From assembly GCA_026418655.1 (NCBI GenBank), contig JAOAAW010000066.1, positions 1 through 7,967 on the forward strand: DNA of 7,967 bases. Reading direction: 5' to 3'. The DNA comes from a bacterium. Its GTDB lineage: Bacteria > Ratteibacteria > UBA8468 > B48-G9 > DTJG01. A model generated the notes under the pieces. The model ran no database searches. It saw only the letters and a list, made by a program, of their open reading frames with translations, and was not told the origin of the DNA. Position numbers and translations under genes: made by a program. This document shows positions 6,160-7,967 of this stretch, in pieces; the stretch's first letter is position 1, and every line of letters starts with the position of its first letter.

Positions 6160-7260
6160 GTGAGTAAAAGAAACTTGAAGCAAATTGCAATAATAATTGG
6201 AACCAGACCCGAAATTATAAAGACAGCACCAGTTATCAAAAAGTGCATTAAATTTAGAGTGCCTTTTTTTATAATCCACACAGGCCAGCATTATTCAGAA
6301 AATATGGATAGGATTTTTTTTGATCAGCTGAATTTACCGAAGCCCGAAATCAGAATTAATGTTGGTTCTGGTTCCCATGGAGAACAGACCGGAAGATGTC
6401 TTGAACGCCTTGAAAAAATATTATTAGAGAAAAAGCCTGAAAAAATCCTGGTGCAGGGTGATACAAACACAGTTATTGCTGGAGCTCTTGCTGCATCTAA
6501 ATTGTCAATTAAAATTGGCCATATAGAAGCTGGTCTGAGAAGTTATGATCGTTCCATGCCAGAAGAAATCAACAGAGTCATTGCAGATCATCTATCTCAC
6601 TATCTTTTTGCGCCAACCTGCGTAAGTAAAGAAAATCTCAAAAAGGAAGGTATAGTGAAAAATGTTTTTGTAACAGGGAATACTATTGTTGAAGCATTGA
6701 AGGAGAACAGTAGCATAGCAGAGGAAAAAATTGGCGACAAGATACTTAGAAAACTTGAAATCGAAAATAATAGGTATTTTTTATTAACATTACACCGGCA
6801 GGAAAATGTGGACAACAGAGACCGTCTTAAGGAAATTTTCCTCGGTATCAACAAAATAATTGAAAAATTCAAACTCCCTGTTATATTTCCCGCCCATCCC
6901 AGAACGGTCAAAAACATCTGTAAATTTAATCTTATCAATCTTCTAAAGAAGATAAAAACGATTGAGCCGGTCGGTTATTTCGAATTTTTGGTATTAGAAA
7001 AAAATGCCTTCGTAATACTAACTGATTCAGGTGGATTACAGGAGGAAGCATGTATACTCAAGGTTCCGTGCATAACGTTAAGGGAAAATACTGAAAGACC
7101 TGAAACACTTTATGCAGGAAGCAATATACTTGCCGGATGGAGAAGTAAAGATATACTTAACTCAGTTGTGAAAATGGCAAATACAAAAAGAAGATGGCGA
7201 CAGCCATTTGGAGATGGCAAAACAAGTGAAAAAATTCTTAAAATAATAACAGGAGCGTGA
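6160..7260 (+). CDS. wecB: UDP-N-acetylglucosamine 2-epimerase (non-hydrolysing)
   Basis: 366 aa, cytoplasmic; interconverts UDP-GlcNAc and UDP-ManNAc, supplying ManNAc-type sugars for surface polysaccharides. Two Rossmann-like halves (GT-B fold) with all family motifs: IIGTRPEIIKTAPVI (12-26), HTGQHYSENM (40-49), QGDTNT (99-104, with Asp101), HIEAGLRSYD (121-130, Glu123), MPEEINR (133-139), LHRQEN (211-216, His212), PAHPRT (244-249), DSGGLQEEA (289-297) and RENTERPETLYAG (308-320). The length is normal for the family. The start is GTG at 6160-6162, because an in-frame TAA lies at 6148-6150 and the next Met is at residue 49, after the GTRPE and HTGQ motifs. It has no visible ribosome site. 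The beta-barrel gene starts two bases after its stop, so the two are co-transcribed. No dehydrogenase (WecC) is in the window, so the final sugar is unknown. Confidence 0.95.
   Translation: MSKRNLKQIAIIIGTRPEIIKTAPVIKKCIKFRVPFFIIHTGQHYSENMDRIFFDQLNLPKPEIRINVGSGSHGEQTGRCLERLEKILLEKKPEKILVQGDTNTVIAGALAASKLSIKIGHIEAGLRSYDRSMPEEINRVIADHLSHYLFAPTCVSKENLKKEGIVKNVFVTGNTIVEALKENSSIAEEKIGDKILRKLEIENNRYFLLTLHRQENVDNRDRLKEIFLGINKIIEKFKLPVIFPAHPRTVKNICKFNLINLLKKIKTIEPVGYFEFLVLEKNAFVILTDSGGLQEEACILKVPCITLRENTERPETLYAGSNILAGWRSKDILNSVVKMANTKRRWRQPFGDGKTSEKILKIITGA
7251..7255 (+). promoter_or_regulatory. Ribosome binding site of the beta-barrel gene
   Basis: AGGAG lies seven bases before the ATG at 7263 and inside the last codons of wecB. 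It fixes the start of a gene whose 3' end is lost and shows that the two genes are translated from one message. Confidence 0.7.
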
Positions 7261-7262
7261 AA

Positions 7263-7948
7263 ATGAATAAAATTTTTTTAAAGTTCAGTATATGTTTTGT
7301 CTTCCTGACAGGTATTTTATCAGAAAAAATTTTTGCCGGTGAATTCTTTTATAAATTTTATGCTGATGCAATGAAGGCAAATCTTACAGGACTATCGACA
7401 TACGGAAATGTGAAATTTGGCTATCATTTTAATAATAATATGGAAGCTTATGGATATTTAACCTATGAGTGGGCAGATACCACAGGAACAAATTTACCGT
7501 TTCAATATCGTTATGAAGGACTTACTGCAGGACTCGAAATTAGTTATGGCTTTTTTTATGAGGACAGGTTGAAAGCAATAATTGGTTATGGTTTTGGACT
7601 AACCGGAGATGTTATGGATAGAAACGATTTCAGAATTGGCATCATTGGTAATACTTTTTTTGATAAAGAGGCATTTTATAGTGACATTTATGGTGAACTC
7701 ATATGGAGTACCAGAGCAGATGATATATTTCTAAATCTCAGGTACAGACCTGGAAGAAAATTAATACAGACCGAAAATACTCGGCTCTGGATATATGGTG
7801 TTGCTCAACTTTATGCTTCAGGAAAAGGTGAAAATGGAACCGAAAATAGGATAGAAGCTGGACCAGGAATAGGTTATTTATTTCTTGGTGGCAAGGCATC
7901 GACAAATCTTGAAGTCAGGTTTGGACATTCTTTCAGAGGGACAATCAC
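7263..7948 (+). CDS. Secreted outer-membrane beta-barrel protein, 3' truncated by contig end
   Basis: 228 complete codons before the contig ends. The N-terminus is a signal peptide (MNKIFLKFSICFVFL..., likely cut after Ile-Phe-Ala25). The rest shows alternating hydrophobic/polar residues with many Tyr, Phe and Trp and short Gly/Asn/Asp turns (YGNVKFGYHF, YEGLTAGLEISYGFFY, LKAIIGYGFGL, SDIYGELIWSTR, IFLNLRYRPG, LWIYGVAQLYASG, EAGPGIGYLF, NLEVRFGHSF), as in an outer-membrane beta barrel of at least eight to ten strands. The late IEAGPGIGYLF and LEVRFGHSFRG stretch recalls the C-terminal barrel of exopolysaccharide exporters of the NfrA/PgaA type, but this is a weak visual likeness. An AGGAG ribosome site (7251-7255) lies seven bases before the ATG, within the end of wecB. 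Codons past 7948 are adapter and must not be translated; the true stop is missing. Confidence 0.75.
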
Positions 7949-7967
7949 CTGTCTCTTATACACATCT
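7949..7967. other. Tn5/Nextera mosaic-end adapter remnant (not genomic)
   Basis: CTGTCTCTTATACACATCT is exactly the 19-base reverse complement of the Tn5 mosaic end (AGATGTGTATAAGAGACAG) used in Nextera libraries. It sits flush with the contig end, as expected when an assembler runs through an untrimmed insert. It is an artefact, not a transposon insertion. Confidence 0.97.

Noticed and set aside
6600..6938. 112-aa minus-strand frame, partly hydrophobic, inside wecB
   Set aside because: Opposite the conserved HRQEN and PAHPRT region; the hydrophobic look comes from the complementary AT-rich codons.
7949..7967. Transposon end or attachment site
   Set aside because: An exact 19-base mosaic end flush with the contig edge, with no transposase or partner end, is a library adapter.

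Overview
The window is an AT-rich bacterial contig fragment, GC roughly in the mid-30s percent by eye. It looks like a Gram-negative anaerobe or microaerophile. It carries a ferredoxin-linked 2-oxoacid oxidoreductase, an RnfD/NqrB-like membrane protein, an exported superoxide-reductase-like protein and an outer-membrane beta-barrel protein. I cannot name the phylum from the sequence. The last 19 bases (7949-7967) are the reverse complement of the Tn5/Nextera mosaic end. They are library adapter, so genuine sequence stops at 7948.

Layout. (1) Bases 1-1196, plus strand: the 3' part of a fused pabB-pabC gene for p-aminobenzoate synthesis, cut by the left edge. (2) Bases 1193-6079, minus strand: a compact six-gene block that is probably one operon. 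In transcription order it holds a CoA-binding Rossmann protein, 2-oxoacid:ferredoxin oxidoreductase gamma-alpha and beta subunits, a fusion of thiol peroxidase (Tpx) with pterin-4a-carbinolamine dehydratase, a short RnfD/NqrB-like membrane protein, and a small secreted protein with a superoxide-reductase/SoxZ-like Ig fold. All junctions are overlaps or gaps of at most 12 bases. The block meets pabBC tail to tail, and the two stop codons share one TTAA. (3) Bases 6080-6159: an 80-base divergent promoter region with an imperfect 18-bp direct repeat at a 44-bp period, each copy next to a TATAAT-like hexamer. (4) Bases 6160-7948, plus strand: a non-hydrolysing UDP-GlcNAc 2-epimerase gene with a GTG start, followed two bases later by a secreted beta-barrel gene that runs off the contig.

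How the genes may work together. The oxidoreductase makes or consumes reduced ferredoxin with CoA, and the CoA-binding protein upstream fits that chemistry. Downstream, the peroxidase domain, RnfD-like protein and SOR-like protein suggest a link between low-potential electrons and handling of oxidants, or a periplasmic redox step. This is inferred only from gene order. The plus-strand pair resembles part of an exopolysaccharide or surface-sugar module (UDP-ManNAc supply plus an outer-membrane barrel). No RNA genes, CRISPR arrays, insertion sequences or convincing rho-independent terminators were seen. Apart from the 80-base divergent region the window is essentially all coding.
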